Below, one piece after another: positions 7,081 through 14,676 of a stretch of 17,632 nt of DNA. The stretch's first letter is position 1; the number at the start of each line of letters is the position of its first letter. The position numbers and the translations under genes are program-made. This DNA is from Phycisphaerales bacterium (GTDB lineage: Bacteria; Planctomycetota; Phycisphaerae; SM23-33): the NCBI GenBank assembly GCA_003171235.1, contig PMYM01000239.1:152-17783 (forward strand), in the 5' to 3' direction. The notes under the pieces were generated by a model that searched no databases, was not told the DNA's origin, and was given only the letters and a program-made list of their open reading frames with translations.

Positions 7081-7353
7081 CAAGACCAGAGCGAACGGCT
7101 GGGTCTGCGTGCGAAGTTGACCTCACTCGCGATGCCGTGATTGCCGGTGGCGCGCCGGTTTTTCATGGAAGGCGAATCCGCGCACACGACCGCCCGGGGA
7201 ATCACATCATCGGCAGGAAAGACCGCGCCACTTGGGCGGTCACGCCACTGCCTCTGGACCGTGCCCGTGCCATAACCGGGGGCTGCGCGGCGACGAAAAG
7301 AAAAGATGTCGCCGCTTCGCCCCCGGCTAAATTCTTGCCGGCCCGTTCGGGCC
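7081..7353. repeat. Composite repeat half-unit: core M plus module R
   Basis: 7081-7275 aligns by eye with 14305-14477 in the same orientation. Shared blocks are GCGAACGGCTGGGTCTGC, GGGGAATCA, CGGCAGGAAAGACC and CACTGCCTCTG. Module R follows: CCGGGGGC (7276-7283), GCCCCCGG (7319-7326), TAAATTCT, then GGCCCG-TT-CGGGCC (7340-7353). The left-hand inverted R seen at 14224-14295 is missing here. Confidence 0.6.
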
Positions 7354-7478
7354 TGGATAAGCCTCCCCCCTGCGCCACTCCATACTTGCCGGACCCTTCG
7401 CAGATAGGGAGCATAACTCTGACTGCCCGAACTGGGCTGCGGCGGAGTCGCGGTCACGGGACATTTTGTTAGGGACTC

Positions 7479-9992
7479 CTAGTCGAAAATCCGCCGCAGG
7501 ACCTCGCCCAGGCCCGGCCTGGCGCCTCCGGGAATTCCCTGGGGCATCGTCTGGGGCCCGGAGGCGTCGCCGTCCTGTTCCTTCTGGTTCCAGTCGGGGA
7601 ACACCTCGCCCGCCGGGCCGCTGGCGGGTTGCGAGGCCGCGGCGGGCTTGGTCGCCGATTTGCCATCCTCGGCAGAACCTTCCTGGTCGGAGGACTGGCC
7701 TTCCTCGGCGGGCTGGCTCGTGGCCGGCGGCTTGGAGAAGACCGCCGGCGCAAGGGCAAAGCCGCCTCCCGCCCCGCAGACGTAAATGCCCACGGCGCCG
7801 TTGCTCATGCCCACCAGCAACCGGCCGGCATCGTCGAAGGCCAGGTCCGAAATTTCGTCTTCCATCTCGTGCTGGCCCGACAGGCTGATCTTGCCGTTCT
7901 CGACGCGGCCAAAGACCAGCATCCGGGCGTCATCCTGCCGCCGGGCGGCCCAGTGCACCCCGTCGGGATGCACCGCCACGGTCAACTCGGTCTGGGTATC
8001 CAGCGTGTCGCGCAGGCGGTATTCGCCCAGGCCGGCGAGCTTTTCCTGGATCTCGGCCAGGCGGGTCTTTACTTCGGGGTCGCTGCTCTGCACCTGCCGC
8101 AGCAGCGGGAGAATCTCCGCCCCGCCCGAAAGCAACCGCCCGCTGGCGGCCTGGCGATCGGCGAAGGCGTCGGCCCCCAGTTGCTCGACGGCCTGGCGCA
8201 CCTGCTGGGGCGTGAGAGCGGTTTTCTCGGGCAGGTCCAGGTCCCAGAGCATCAGCCGCTTGTCGGTCGCTATCAACATGCCGCGCGTCAGGCCCAGGAA
8301 CCTGCAGCCCCGGAGGCGTTCTTTTTCATTCGTTTGCGGCTGGATCGTCTGCAGCGACCGGCCATCGGCGGAGAAAAGAGCAACGTGCTTTTCGGAGTAG
8401 GCCGCCAACAAGTCTCCCGGGGCGGAAGTCAGGCCGTCCACACCCGGCAGAGTAATGGCCACATTGGGCGCCGGCCCTTCGCCTGAGCCGCCATTGAGTG
8501 CCTCGATAAGTTCGCCGTTGGCAGTTGACCTCACTTCCACCCCGGAGTAGCTGGCCATGAAGGCGCGAGAGCCGTCGTGGTTAAGAGCCAGGGCGCCATT
8601 ACTGCCCCAACGGTTTCCACCCTCGAAACTCCTGAGGCTCCTGCCGCTGGCGACGTCGATCACCGTGCAGCTTTTTTCCCGGCGGGCGACGAGGGTCTTG
8701 CCGTCGGCGGAGACGGCCAGATCATCGACGTCGATTTCGCCCAGGCAGGTGGCGGTAATGGCCCCGGTTGCCGCGTCGCGGAAACGGATGCCGTTTTCGC
8801 TGCCCCATTCCAGGACGGTTTTGCCGCCGGGGGCGGGCAGGACCTTGGCCTGGCGGTTCTGCAGCGGCTGGCCGACCGGCGGATAGATCTGTTTGCCGTC
8901 GGCGGCGCTGAATCGCCTGATCAGGCCGCCGTCACTGCAGCAGACGAAACTGCCGTCGGGGGATATCGCCACCCCGTAGGACTCGCTGCTCAGCGGGGCC
9001 TTCCATCGCACCTGGCCGCTCTGGGCGTCGGCCAGGTACAACTCGTAGGGCCTCTCTTGGGTTACGGCGGCGATGCTCTGGCCGTCGTGGCTCCAGGCGG
9101 CGGTCAGGGCCGCCGGCATGCTGGCGGCATAGAGTTTTTGCCCGGTGCGGCAGTCCATAACCCAGGGCTGGGTGGCGCAGCAGACGAATGCCCGCGACCG
9201 GTCGGGCGAGGGGACCAGGGTGGTGATCCCCCCGCTGCCGCCGGGGGGAATGCCGCTGTCGCGCGTCTTCTTGTCCTTGGGCTTGAGATAAACGGCCGGC
9301 TGGGTCGAGCCGGGGAACCAGCGGCGGATGGTGGTGTCGCCGCCGCCGCTGACGACGTTGCCCTGGTCGTCGAAGAACACGGTGTAAACTGGGCCATTGT
9401 GCCCAAGTAGCGTGGCCTGGGATTTGCGCGTCTGGACGTCCCAGACGACGGCCTGTTTCTCGTCGGTCACGGCCAGGCGGCGGGCCCCGGCGTCCAGGGC
9501 CAGGCGGAAGCTCATCCCACCCTGGGGAAATTCCCCCAGCCGCTTGCCGGTGTTTATGTCCCACAGCACCGGCCCGGACTCCGACGATGCGGAAACGAAC
9601 TTGTCCTGGCCCAGCAGCAGGATGTCCCAGACGTAGTCGCGGGAACCGGAATGCTGGAATCGGCGGATGAGGTTGCCCGTCTCCAAGTCCCATAGCCTCG
9701 CGGTGTTGTCGTTGCCGGCGCTGAGCAGGCGGCGGTTGTCGGCCAGGACGATCATGCCCGTTACGGTGCCGCCGTGGCGGAAGCTGCTGCTGCCCAGCAT
9801 GGCGGCCAGTTGCAGCCGGGCGGGGTCAAAGCTTGCCGCGCTGGCCGGGGCGGAGGCGCTTGCGCCAGGAGGTGTCGGCTTGAGCAATCCTTCCGGCAGG
9901 CGCGCCGACGCGGGCCCGCTGGCCGGGGCCGTCAAGCCGTAGGAACCGCAGAAAACCGCCGCCGCCAACAGCATCACCGTCACGCGCGCCAT
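7479..9992 (-). CDS. Secreted WD40-repeat protein with helical insert
   Basis: An 837-residue protein beginning MARVTVMLLAAAVFCGSYG, a clear signal peptide. WD40-type blades follow, the best being NDNTARLWDLETGN near residue 100, with repeats such as GPVLWDINTGKRL, QAVVWDVQTRKS and GDTTIRRWFPGS; later ones are degenerate. Residues about 591-660 form a charged helical segment (QVRQAVEQLGADAFADRQAA, then SDPEVKTRLAEIQ) of the kind often inserted in planctomycete WD40 proteins. A final beta section and a low-complexity Ser/Ala/Glu/Pro tail (about 751-837) follow. It is probably an extracytoplasmic scaffold; the partner is unknown. ATG 9992 was chosen because AGGGAGG lies 6 nt upstream and the signal peptide begins there. 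An open frame extends to 10061. A 750-bp gene-free gap separates it from trpB. Confidence 0.85.
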   Translation of the reverse strand: MARVTVMLLAAAVFCGSYGLTAPASGPASARLPEGLLKPTPPGASASAPASAASFDPARLQLAAMLGSSSFRHGGTVTGMIVLADNRRLLSAGNDNTARLWDLETGNLIRRFQHSGSRDYVWDILLLGQDKFVSASSESGPVLWDINTGKRLGEFPQGGMSFRLALDAGARRLAVTDEKQAVVWDVQTRKSQATLLGHNGPVYTVFFDDQGNVVSGGGDTTIRRWFPGSTQPAVYLKPKDKKTRDSGIPPGGSGGITTLVPSPDRSRAFVCCATQPWVMDCRTGQKLYAASMPAALTAAWSHDGQSIAAVTQERPYELYLADAQSGQVRWKAPLSSESYGVAISPDGSFVCCSDGGLIRRFSAADGKQIYPPVGQPLQNRQAKVLPAPGGKTVLEWGSENGIRFRDAATGAITATCLGEIDVDDLAVSADGKTLVARREKSCTVIDVASGRSLRSFEGGNRWGSNGALALNHDGSRAFMASYSGVEVRSTANGELIEALNGGSGEGPAPNVAITLPGVDGLTSAPGDLLAAYSEKHVALFSADGRSLQTIQPQTNEKERLRGCRFLGLTRGMLIATDKRLMLWDLDLPEKTALTPQQVRQAVEQLGADAFADRQAASGRLLSGGAEILPLLRQVQSSDPEVKTRLAEIQEKLAGLGEYRLRDTLDTQTELTVAVHPDGVHWAARRQDDARMLVFGRVENGKISLSGQHEMEDEISDLAFDDAGRLLVGMSNGAVGIYVCGAGGGFALAPAVFSKPPATSQPAEEGQSSDQEGSAEDGKSATKPAAASQPASGPAGEVFPDWNQKEQDGDASGPQTMPQGIPGGARPGLGEVLRRIFD

Positions 9993-9998
9993 GTCCGG

Positions 9999-10005
9999 CC
10001 TCCCT
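9999..10005 (-). promoter_or_regulatory. Shine-Dalgarno that fixes the WD40 gene start
   Basis: AGGGAGG on the minus strand, 6 nt before the ATG at 9992. It excludes the 23-residue upstream extension of the open frame. Confidence 0.75.
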
Positions 10006-10013
10006 AAAAAGAC

Positions 10014-10103
10014 GAGCCACGAACAGCGCGAACAACACGAACCTGAAAGAAAACTATGCAATAAGAGTTCTATTGTTCGCGTCGTTCGCGATGTTCGCGG
10101 CTA
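10014..10103. repeat. CGAAC-type short-period inverted repeats
   Basis: Words of the form CGAACAGCGCGAACAACACG (from 10019) are answered by TTGTTCGCGTCGTTCGCGAT (from 10073), so the two clusters can pair across a 30-nt gap. They fill most of the 118-bp space between the isomerase stop and the WD40 gene start. Confidence 0.55.
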
Positions 10104-10110
10104 AAGATGG

Positions 10111-10881
10111 TCAGTGCAGGCCCAGGGCTCGAAGGTTTTCCAGGCTGATCTTGAGCGAATCGAACGGGTTGCGTTCGTAGCAGAGGTCCTGCTCGACGCA
10201 GTACCACTCGACGCCCGCCTTGCGCGCCGCCGCCAGGATGGGCGGCCAGTTCAGGTTGCCCTCCCCGATCTCGGCGAAGCGCCGCGCCTTGTCGGGGGCG
10301 ATGACGTAGTCCTTCAGGTGGAAGACGGGCATGCGCCCGGCCACCTTGTTGACCCACTGCACCACGTCGCCGCCGCCGGTCTGCACCCAGTGGGTGTCCA
10401 GTTCGGCCTTGAGGTAGCGCGGGTCGGTGTTCTCCAGCAGCAGGTCCAGCCAGGTCTTCTTGCCGGAGCGGGCGAATTCAAACTCGTGGTTGTGGTAGGA
10501 GAAGTCCATGCCGGCCTGGACGATTCTTTGTCCGACCTGGTTGGCCAGGGGGGCGAACTGCATCACGCCCTCGGCCGAGCGTAGCTCCTTGGGCAGGCCG
10601 CCCAGGGCCGGATGCTTGCAGCCCCACATGGCGTTGATCTCTATGACCTTGGCGGTCTCGTTGAGGAAGTCCGGCCAACCCATGTGCGTGGAGCAGCAGG
10701 TCAGGCCGGTGTCCTTAAGCATCTTGGCCACGTCGGCCGGCGGCATGGGGCCGAAACCCGAAATCTGCACCGCCTCGTAGCCGATTTCTCGCACCTTCTG
10801 GAGCGTCCGGGCGGCGTCGGCGGCCGTGGCGGTAAAATCGCGCAAAGTGTACATCTGGGCGGCTATGACTGACGAAGGCAT
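10111..10881 (-). CDS. Sugar phosphate isomerase/epimerase-like TIM-barrel protein
   Basis: A 256-residue protein of the xylose isomerase-like / AP endonuclease 2 superfamily, which isomerises or epimerises sugars or inositols using a divalent metal. Visible signatures are AAQMYTLRDF at the N-terminus, IGYEAVQISGFG near 33, SYHNHEFEF at 128-136 (His130, His132, Glu133), AELDTHWV at 158-165 (Glu159, Asp161, His163), FHLKD at 186-190, EIGEGNLNW at 203-211, and WYCVEQD near 225-231. The metal site looks intact. The substrate cannot be assigned. There is no export signal, so it is cytoplasmic. ATG 10881 has AGGAGAG about 4 nt upstream. The unknown membrane protein lies upstream on the same strand, beyond a long inverted repeat. 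Confidence 0.9.
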   Translation of the reverse strand: MPSSVIAAQMYTLRDFTATAADAARTLQKVREIGYEAVQISGFGPMPPADVAKMLKDTGLTCCSTHMGWPDFLNETAKVIEINAMWGCKHPALGGLPKELRSAEGVMQFAPLANQVGQRIVQAGMDFSYHNHEFEFARSGKKTWLDLLLENTDPRYLKAELDTHWVQTGGGDVVQWVNKVAGRMPVFHLKDYVIAPDKARRFAEIGEGNLNWPPILAAARKAGVEWYCVEQDLCYERNPFDSLKISLENLRALGLH

Positions 10882-10914
10882 ACTTCTCTCCTGTTACTAG
10901 ACCAGGCTTCAATC

Positions 10915-11002
10915 AAAGCTGAAAGCTGAAAGCTAAAAGCTGAAATGGAGACTGAAGGTTCCTGGTTCTTGTTTCAGCTTTAAGCTTTCAGCTTTAAGCT
11001 TT
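10915..11002. repeat. Long inverted repeat with AAGCTGA tandem words
   Basis: The 31-nt arms at 10915-10945 and 10972-11002 are complementary with two mismatches and are built from AAAGCTGAAAGCT-type words. They enclose a 26-nt loop. The repeat sits between the membrane protein stop (11013) and the isomerase start (10881), both minus strand. It could reduce read-through, but the stem is A+T-rich and carries no T-run signature. Confidence 0.75.
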
Positions 11003-11012
11003 GGCCTCCTGG

Positions 11013-12032
11013 CTATTCTGTTTTCTCCTGCTTCTCCGCCTGCCTGGCCTCGTGGATCCGGCCGGAGAGCCAGAAGCCCAGCATGGCCCCGCCGGTGCCG
11101 GCGGCAAACCAGTCCACCGGCAGCGCCCCGCGCAGGGGGAGTTGGCCCTTGCCGTCGAGCACCATGGAGTACAGCCAGGCCGGCCCGGGCTGCTGGGCGG
11201 GCACCAGCGTCCCCAGCAGGAACACCACCGCCGCCAGCAGCAGCGGCGCCAGCCAGCAGGGCAGCGAGAAACGGGCCGGGAATATCTGGTGGGCCACCAG
11301 CGTGCCCACCAGGAAACTGGCGGCCAGGGCAAAGATCACCTGCCCGCGGAAAAAGCCCGAACGGAAGGTCATCACCAGCATCACCAAGGCCAGCGCCATT
11401 TCCAGCAGCAGGCAGGCGCCGGCGGTCGTGAGGGAATTGCGGCTGAGGCGAGCGCCGTATTTCTGGGAACCGAAAAACAACTTTCGGCCAATTTCATAGA
11501 TGACGGCGCCAAACCCGACAACGTACGTCGTTCGCTTGCTGGGATCGGTTACGGGAACGTGCTCGACCTCCGCCAGGGGGTCTTTCCATGCCCATTGCGG
11601 CCAGAGGAACCATGCAACCTGCCGCACCAGCACGACCACTCCCACCATCACCAGCAGTATGCCCAGCATGGCCAGGCACTCGCCCGCCAGCAGGCCGTAG
11701 AGCCGGCCGTACTGCCCGGTCCAACTCCAAAGCAGATTCTGCATGGGATTGGAGCGAGCCGAGAAGGCCGCCGTCGCCGCCAGGCTGGCCAGCAGCGAAC
11801 CCTCGAAGCGCGACGACAGCGTCAGCACCGAACAGCCCGCCGCCAGGCCCCAGACGCACAGGGCAAAGACCACCAGGCGGGCGTAATGCCCACCCGGCAG
11901 GAAGCTCATCGCCCCCTCCGGGTCGACTGGGCGCACCGCCGGCCAAAGCACCAGCCAGGCCAGGGCCAGCCCGGCCAGGGTGGCTGTTTCCACCTGCAGC
12001 TTTTCCAAAAGATGTCGCCGCGCGTGGGTCAT
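11013..12032 (-). CDS. Polytopic membrane protein of unknown function
   Basis: I do not recognise this 339-residue protein. By eye it has about eight hydrophobic segments, including ATLAGLALAWLVLW near residue 17, LVVFALCVWGLAAGCSVL near 53, ECLAMLGILLVMVGVVVLV near 118, ACLLLEMALALVMLVMTF near 208, VIFALAASFLVGTLVA near 230, LAPLLLAAVVFLLGTLV near 258, and a last one near GGAMLGFWLSG. A soluble stretch (about 145-185) contains WKDPLAEVEHVPVTDPSKRT. The C-terminus is charged (EARQAEKQEKTE). No transporter or enzyme motif is evident. The start at 12032 (MTHARRHLLEKLQ) has only a weak AGGCG site. It is divergent from pta by 89 bp, and the isomerase follows on its strand. Confidence 0.7.
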   Translation of the reverse strand: MTHARRHLLEKLQVETATLAGLALAWLVLWPAVRPVDPEGAMSFLPGGHYARLVVFALCVWGLAAGCSVLTLSSRFEGSLLASLAATAAFSARSNPMQNLLWSWTGQYGRLYGLLAGECLAMLGILLVMVGVVVLVRQVAWFLWPQWAWKDPLAEVEHVPVTDPSKRTTYVVGFGAVIYEIGRKLFFGSQKYGARLSRNSLTTAGACLLLEMALALVMLVMTFRSGFFRGQVIFALAASFLVGTLVAHQIFPARFSLPCWLAPLLLAAVVFLLGTLVPAQQPGPAWLYSMVLDGKGQLPLRGALPVDWFAAGTGGAMLGFWLSGRIHEARQAEKQEKTE

Positions 12033-12034
12033 TC

Positions 12035-12063
12035 TTGTGGGCGCCTGATGGCCGCGTTAGAAT
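12035..12063 (+). promoter_or_regulatory. Candidate sigma-70 type promoter for pta
   Basis: TTGTGG (12035-12040) and TAGAAT (12058-12063) are separated by exactly 17 bp, in the 89-bp divergent gap between the membrane protein gene and pta. This would place transcription initiation near 12070 with a leader of about 50 nt. The -10 box differs from consensus at one base; the -35 box is weaker. Confidence 0.35.
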
Positions 12064-12121
12064 CACGCTTTTGCACGATACTACAGTATGGAACATCCAT
12101 CAGTTTGAAAAGGCAAATTTC

Positions 12122-13120
12122 ATGGCCAACGTCGTTGAACGCCTGATGTCGCGTGCCCGCCAGAACCTCAAGCGCGTCGTCCTGCCGGAGACCCAGGACA
12201 GCCGCGTGCTGAGGGCCGCCCGCATCGCCACCGACCGGAAACTGGCCCACATCGTCCTGGTGGGCGATCCGGCCGCCATCGAGCAGTCGGCCAAGGGCCT
12301 GGGCATAAGCCTGGGCGACGTGGAGATCGTCAACCCGGCCAGCGATCCGCGGGCCCAGACGTACGCCCAGCGGCTTTTCGAGAAGCGCAAGGCCCGGGGC
12401 ATGACCCTCGAGCAGGCCGCTCAGATGCTCTCTCACAAGGTGTACTACGGGGCCATGCTGGTGGGCGACGCCCGGGTGGACGGCATGGTGGCCGGCAGCG
12501 ATTGCCCCACGGCCGACACCGTGCGGGCGGGCATCTTCGGCGTGGGGCTCACGCCCGGCAACAAGACCGTCTCGTCCTGCAGCATCATGAACACCCTCAT
12601 CCCGGAATTTGGCGTGGGCGGCTCGGTGGTCTTTGCCGACACGGGCGTGCTGCCCAACCCGACGGCCGAGCAACTGGCCGACATCGCCATCGCCGCCGCC
12701 CAAAGCTGCCGGGTGCTGCTGGAGACCGAGCCGCTGGTGGCCATGCTGTCCTTTTCCACCAAGGGCTCAGCCAGCTCGCCCGAGGTGGATAAGGTCATCC
12801 AGGCCACGAAGCTGGCCCAGCAGCGCGCACCGGAGCTGAAGATCGACGGCGAGTTGCAGGTGGACGCGGCCATGATCCCCGAAATTGCCGCCCGCAAGTG
12901 CAAGGGCTCGAGCGTGGCCGGCAAGGCCAACACCCTGGTCTTCCCCGACCTGTCCTGCGGCAACATCGCCTACAAGCTGGTGGAGCGGTTCGGCAAGGCC
13001 ACTGCCCTGGGCCCGCTGCTGCAAGGCCTGGCCAAGCCCATCAACGACCTGTCCCGCGGCTGTAGCGTACAGGATATCGTGGAGATATCCGCCATCACGG
13101 CCGTGCAGGCGGCGGGATAG
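12122..13120 (+). CDS. pta: Phosphate acetyltransferase
   Basis: Interconverts acetyl-CoA plus phosphate and acetyl phosphate plus CoA, in the acetate overflow or assimilation pathway. The 332-residue length is that of the compact class I enzyme without the regulatory N-terminal domain. Family signatures include RVVLPETQDSRVLRAA near residue 17, KVYYGAMLVGDARVDGMVAG near 105, VFADTGVLPNPT near 170, MLSFSTKGSASSPEVDKV near 205, DGELQVDAA near 240, and GKANTLVFPDLSCGNIAYK near 262. The ATG at 12122 (MANVVERLMS) is preceded by AAAAGG about 8 nt upstream. The frame is open far upstream, but that part has no family similarity and is antisense to the membrane protein gene. No acetate kinase gene is adjacent in this window. 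Confidence 0.95.
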   Translation: MANVVERLMSRARQNLKRVVLPETQDSRVLRAARIATDRKLAHIVLVGDPAAIEQSAKGLGISLGDVEIVNPASDPRAQTYAQRLFEKRKARGMTLEQAAQMLSHKVYYGAMLVGDARVDGMVAGSDCPTADTVRAGIFGVGLTPGNKTVSSCSIMNTLIPEFGVGGSVVFADTGVLPNPTAEQLADIAIAAAQSCRVLLETEPLVAMLSFSTKGSASSPEVDKVIQATKLAQQRAPELKIDGELQVDAAMIPEIAARKCKGSSVAGKANTLVFPDLSCGNIAYKLVERFGKATALGPLLQGLAKPINDLSRGCSVQDIVEISAITAVQAAG

Positions 13121-13123
13121 GCG

Positions 13124-13155
13124 GATTTTCGATTTGCGATTTTCGATTTACGATT
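13124..13155. repeat. Tandem 7-bp repeat, GATTTTC type
   Basis: Units GATTTTC, GATTTGC, GATTTTC, GATTTAC and GATT follow each other directly, starting 3 nt after the pta stop codon. The repeat is A+T-rich in an otherwise G+C-rich setting. Confidence 0.75.
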
Positions 13156-13161
13156 GAAGGA

Positions 13162-13345
13162 GCCGGGTGCCATGCTTCCCCTGTCGTTTAGTGGAAGCAT
13201 GTCCCGGATGTTTCCCGTTGCCTGTCCGTCTGACGACCCATAAGCCTGGGCCCCCGAGACGCTGCTGCCGCCGCTGAAGTAACCGAAAGAAAACGAAAGG
13301 ACATGCTTCCCCCAACAGCAACACGGGGGAAGCATGGCACCCGGC
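13162..13345. mobile_element. 184-bp inverted-repeat element with two internal hairpins (family C)
   Basis: The outer arms GCCGGGTGCCATGCTTCCCC (13162-13181) and the matching reverse complement ending at 13345 pair almost perfectly. Each end also forms its own hairpin: CATGCTTCC (13171-13179) with GGAAGCATG (13193-13201), and CATGCTTCCCCC (13302-13313) with GGGGGAAGCATG (13325-13336). No coding capacity is seen. Mobility is inferred only from this structure; no second copy is in the window. Confidence 0.6.
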
Positions 13346-13417
13346 GATATCACGGCTCCTTTAGCCTTTGGTCTATAGTCTGAAGCCTTTCTTCGTGTTC
13401 TTTGTGGTCTTTGTGGT

Positions 13418-14119
13418 TCAAGTTTTTCTGTATGGCAACGGGTCAGGCGCCCCCGCGGCGGCGAAACCCGCCCGGCGCAGGCGGCAGGAATCGCAGTGGC
13501 CGCAGGCGAGGCCCTCGGGGTCGGGGTCGTAGCAACTGTGGGTTAGCGAGTAATCCACGCCCAATTCCAGGCCCTTGCGGATGATCTGGGCCTTGGACAT
13601 CTCCAGCAGCGGGGTGTGCACCCGAAATACTCCCCGGCCCTCGGCGCCGGCGGCGGTGGCCAGGTTGGCCAACTTTTCGAAGGCCCGGATGAACTCCCCC
13701 CGGCAGTCGGGGTAGCCGCTGTAATCCACGGCGTTGACGCCGATGAACAGGTCGAACGCCCCGACGACCTCGGCGTAGCCCAGGGCGATGGCCAGGAAGA
13801 TGGTGTTGCGGGCAGGCACGTAGGTGACGGGGATGCCGCCGGAGTCGGGGCGGTCCTTGGGCACGGCGATCCGGTCGGTCAAGGCGCTGCGGCCAAAGCC
13901 CCCGCCGGCCGACAGGTCGATCCGCACGATCCGATGCTCCCCGACCCCCATCGCCCGGGCCACCTTCCCAGCCGCCTGCAGTTCAAAAAGGTGCCGCTGT
14001 CCGTAATCGAACGAGAGGGCGTGGCAGGCAAAACCCTCGCCCAGGGCCATGGCCAGCGTGGTGGCTGAATCCAGCCCGCCCGAGAGTAAAACCACCGCCT
14101 TGGGTAATTCGGAATTCAT
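13418..14119 (-). CDS. queC: 7-cyano-7-deazaguanine (preQ0) synthase
   Basis: ATP-dependent conversion of 7-carboxy-7-deazaguanine and ammonia to preQ0, in the queuosine/7-deazaguanine pathway. The 233-residue protein has the PP-loop SGGLDS at residues 13-18, FDYGQRH near 39, VPARNTIFLAIALGYAE near 105, GVNAVDYSGYPDCR near 127, and a zinc site of Cys196, Cys206, Cys209 and Cys212. The length is normal for the family. ATG 14119 was chosen because MNSELPKAVVLLSGG is a typical N-terminus. The frame stays open to 14266, but that extension is translated repeat module R (PPPAKLFRPYGT) and should not be annotated as protein. The ribosome site is weak. queF lies upstream on the same strand, beyond a 598-bp repeat-filled gap. 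Confidence 0.95.
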   Translation of the reverse strand: MNSELPKAVVLLSGGLDSATTLAMALGEGFACHALSFDYGQRHLFELQAAGKVARAMGVGEHRIVRIDLSAGGGFGRSALTDRIAVPKDRPDSGGIPVTYVPARNTIFLAIALGYAEVVGAFDLFIGVNAVDYSGYPDCRGEFIRAFEKLANLATAAGAEGRGVFRVHTPLLEMSKAQIIRKGLELGVDYSLTHSCYDPDPEGLACGHCDSCRLRRAGFAAAGAPDPLPYRKT

Positions 14120-14223
14120 GCATGCGGTCCAATTATCGGCCTGGACTTGACCACGTTCCGCCGCCAGCCCCAGTCGGAAACGCACAGCGGACACTGTAGT
14201 GGCAAGCAGCGTGAAAGGCCAAG

Positions 14224-14550
14224 TCCCGTAGGGGCGGAAGAGTTTAGCCGGGGGCGGAGCAAGCACGGCGCAGCCGGGCGCAGCGCAGCCCCCGGTAAAG
14301 GCATTGAGACAGGCAAAGCGAGCGGCTGGATCTGCCTTGCACGACCGATCCGGTTCGCGATGGCAAGACCTGCCGGCTTTGGGGCCCTGGCCTCAGGTGG
14401 AATCAGTTCACCGGCAGCAAAGACCTGCCCCGGCAGAGCGATCACGGCACTGCCTCTGCGTCCCGGAAGGCCTGCCACCGGGGGCTGCGCGTCCCTCGCC
14501 GTGGCTCGGGACGCTTCGCCCCCGGCTAAATTCTTTCGGCCCTGCGGGCC
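14224..14550. mobile_element. Full-length composite repeat: inverted R, core M, R (family D)
   Basis: Left module R is inverted (14224-14295, with TTTAG, CCGGGGGC at 14248-14255 and GCCCCCGG at 14288-14295). A 182-bp core follows (14296-14477). Right module R is direct (14478-14550, with CCGGGGGC at 14478-14485, GCCCCCGG at 14518-14525, TAAATTCT, and GGCCCTGCGGGCC at 14538-14550). The unit is therefore a large inverted repeat of about 327 bp. Half-units at 5173-5402 and 7081-7353, and a lone R at 1354-1424, fit truncated versions of it. The core has open frames, but they shift between copies, so it appears non-coding. Confidence 0.6.
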
Positions 14551-14676
14551 TGGATCAGTCAAGTTGGAGAACGTGTCCATTGTCCCTAAAGATTTCCCGA
14601 ATACTTCCCAGGAACATCGCTCCGTTTGCTATCTGCGACTTCTGGGCCGTTCCTGTAAAGAGATCAATCAAATGCC

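Larger units (their letters stand above)
6728..7478. other. WD40 gene-trpB spacer, 751 bp, no gene
   Basis: No convincing coding region is seen. The spacer holds a CACAGAG short-period repeat near 6790-6810, a 125-bp inverted-repeat element (6831-6955), three hairpins (6980-7009, 7014-7028, 7040-7067), a half-unit of the composite repeat (about 7081-7353), and a non-repetitive tail to 7478. The open frame at 7080-7457 (minus) crosses the composite repeat and is not kept in frame in the copy at 14296-14477. Confidence 0.65.
13121..13417. other. Convergent spacer between pta and queC
   Basis: There is no gene. It holds a 7-bp-period tandem repeat (13124-13155), a 184-bp inverted-repeat element (13162-13345) flanked by AGGAGCC (about 13157) and GGCTCCT (about 13355), and a CTTTGTGG-type short repeat (about 13388-13425) that overlaps the 3' end of queC. 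Because both flanking genes end here, the strong palindromes could serve as bidirectional terminators. Long T-runs are absent. Confidence 0.65.

Noticed and set aside
7080..7457. Minus-strand open frame (125 codons), with a similar frame at 14116-14580 that might be a conserved small protein
   Set aside because: The frames cover the composite repeat core. Parts align in frame (VFPADDVIP versus VFAAGELIP), but a one-base difference near the CAGACCCAGCCG block shifts the frame, so nucleotide rather than protein conservation is seen.
11588..12121. Long N-terminal extension of pta (178 extra codons open in frame)
   Set aside because: It lies antisense to the membrane protein gene, is rich in Pro, Arg and Ala as expected of a G+C-rich shadow frame, and has no similarity to Pta. 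The ATG at 12122 matches the family N-terminus.
14120..14223. Possible preQ1 riboswitch upstream of queC
   Set aside because: I looked for the small pseudoknot with an A-rich tail typical of preQ1-I aptamers and saw none on the minus strand.
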